Shown here: positions 63,315-64,000 of the stretch, piece by piece
How the letters are laid out: each line of letters starts with the position of its first letter
Numbering within the stretch: position 1 is the first letter of the stretch
Origin: Lysinibacillus fusiformis
GTDB lineage: Bacteria; Bacillota; Bacilli; Bacillales_A; Planococcaceae
NCBI RefSeq assembly: GCF_002845985.1
Contig: NZ_PDFK01000001.1
Span: 372,001-436,000 of the forward strand
Direction of reading: 5' to 3'
DNA length: 64,000 nt
Translations under genes and position numbers: made by a program
The notes under the pieces: generated by a model
What the model saw: the letters and a program-made list of their open reading frames with translations, nothing else
Told to the model about the DNA's origin: nothing
Databases searched by the model: none

Positions 63315-64000
63315 TTATTTCTTCAACAACCTACCCGATAGCAGCATGCCAATACCACCAATCGTTATAAATAGAATAGCTCTAATTAATAAATCAAGGG
63401 CAGATAAGTCAAAGAAAATTAGCTTAATAAACGCCATGACTAACAGAATAAAACCTGTTGAGCGCAGTGTTTTTAATTGATGTGTGGAGCTTATCCATAG
63501 GGAAACGCTTGCCGTCAAAAATAATGTAATGGTTGTCAGTGCGATGCTTAGCTTCCAATCAAGGACGTTGTTAAACGTAAATTGATGGATCAGCCCCCAT
63601 ATTGAAATCATCGTGAGCACGATACCAGTGCTTACAATAGCATCTACATATTTCCCCAGACGCACCTCATACAATCGATAAATAAACCCTTTTACTAGAA
63701 TATCTACGATGATGGCGACAATGACTGCCATATATACCAATCTAGTTATAATATTTAAGCTTTCCATCATGGTCGGCTTGGTGCTGATCATCAAGAAGAA
63801 TAATAGGAAAAATGAGCCGAGAACTGGTGTTAAAGCACGACCTTTATAGGTTTCCTCTACAAATAGAGAGCCAGTAAATAAGGCAGCTAATACGATACAC
63901 ATCATATATGGAATGCCATTTGTTGCTGCAAAATAAACGGTATCTAGTTTGCCAATATAGGCTAAGAAATAGCCAGTTGTGGCCACTGCTAAAATATCAA
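63315..64000 (-). CDS. DUF2339 family membrane protein, C-terminal part
   Basis: The reading frame is open to the right edge (codons for DILAVATTGYFLAY continue upstream), so the gene is cut by the window. At least 228 residues with six or more membrane helices. The end (LRSTGFILLVMAFIKLIFFDLSALDLLIRAILFI) is the typical C-terminus of DUF2339 proteins. Function unknown. Convergent with the pilus locus. Confidence 0.75.
   Translation of the reverse strand, partial: DILAVATTGYFLAYIGKLDTVYFAATNGIPYMMCIVLAALFTGSLFVEETYKGRALTPVLGSFFLLFFLMISTKPTMMESLNIITRLVYMAVIVAIIVDILVKGFIYRLYEVRLGKYVDAIVSTGIVLTMISIWGLIHQFTFNNVLDWKLSIALTTITLFLTASVSLWISSTHQLKTLRSTGFILLVMAFIKLIFFDLSALDLLIRAILFITIGGIGMLLSGRLLKK

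Overview
The window reads as chromosomal DNA of a low-GC, endospore-forming member of the Bacillales. Gene content and order match two well-known Bacillus subtilis neighbourhoods: yqkD-yqkE-yqkF-nudF-spoIIM-fur-xerD-drm-spoIIA-sigF-spoVAF-lysA-ribT-ypuF-scpAB-dacB-rluB-resABCDE-sigX-rsiX-ribU, and lexA-yneA-yneB-ynzC-tkt-sirA-yneF. The missing pieces (no spmAB, no spoVAA-AE, no ribDEAH at this site), a chromosomal type IV pilus locus and GC-richer intergenic repeats suggest a Lysinibacillus-like member of the Caryophanaceae/Planococcaceae. That assignment is inference; no rRNA or tRNA gene is present to anchor it.

Layout. 1-9 kb: accessory and metabolic genes, namely a YgiB/YgiC-like pair, a DUF418 membrane protein, a small cysteine-rich phospholipase A2-like protein, acetyltransferases, an AraC regulator with an effector-binding domain, a Nudix enzyme, glnA under two GlnR/TnrA-type boxes, and a sodium:neurotransmitter symporter. 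9-19 kb: ribU behind an FMN riboswitch with a terminator platform, rsiX-sigX with a sigma-X-type promoter, resDE, resABC and rluB. 19-37 kb: dacB, scpBA, ribT, lysA, spoVAF, the sigF operon, pyrimidine-nucleoside phosphorylase, phosphopentomutase, xerD, fur, spoIIM, nudF and yqkF. 35-39.5 kb: yqkE, thiolase and yqkD, with three intergenic repeats of two families. 39.5-51.5 kb: luxS, yneF, sirA (with a Spo0A-type promoter), a liaI-H-F-S-R envelope-stress operon, tkt, ynzC, an XRE regulator overlapping a peptide deformylase, and the SOS pair yneAB/lexA with several LexA operators. 51.5-63.3 kb: a type IV pilus locus. 63.3 kb to the end: the C-terminal part of a DUF2339 membrane protein.

The pilus locus has two divergent arms. 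The leftward arm, in transcription order, is a VanW/G5 membrane protein, PilB (extension ATPase), PilT (retraction ATPase), PilC (platform), PilA (major pilin), PilM, PilN, PilO and the prepilin peptidase. The rightward arm has two minor prepilins and a large PilX-like protein carrying a series of GG-centred repeats. No secretin or PilP is present, as expected for a single-membrane cell. The presence of PilT and a PilMNO complex points to a retractile type IVa-like pilus distinct from the ComG pseudopilus.

Many start codons here are non-ATG and are fixed by strong Shine-Dalgarno sequences. Several terminators sit within the 3' ends of coding sequences.
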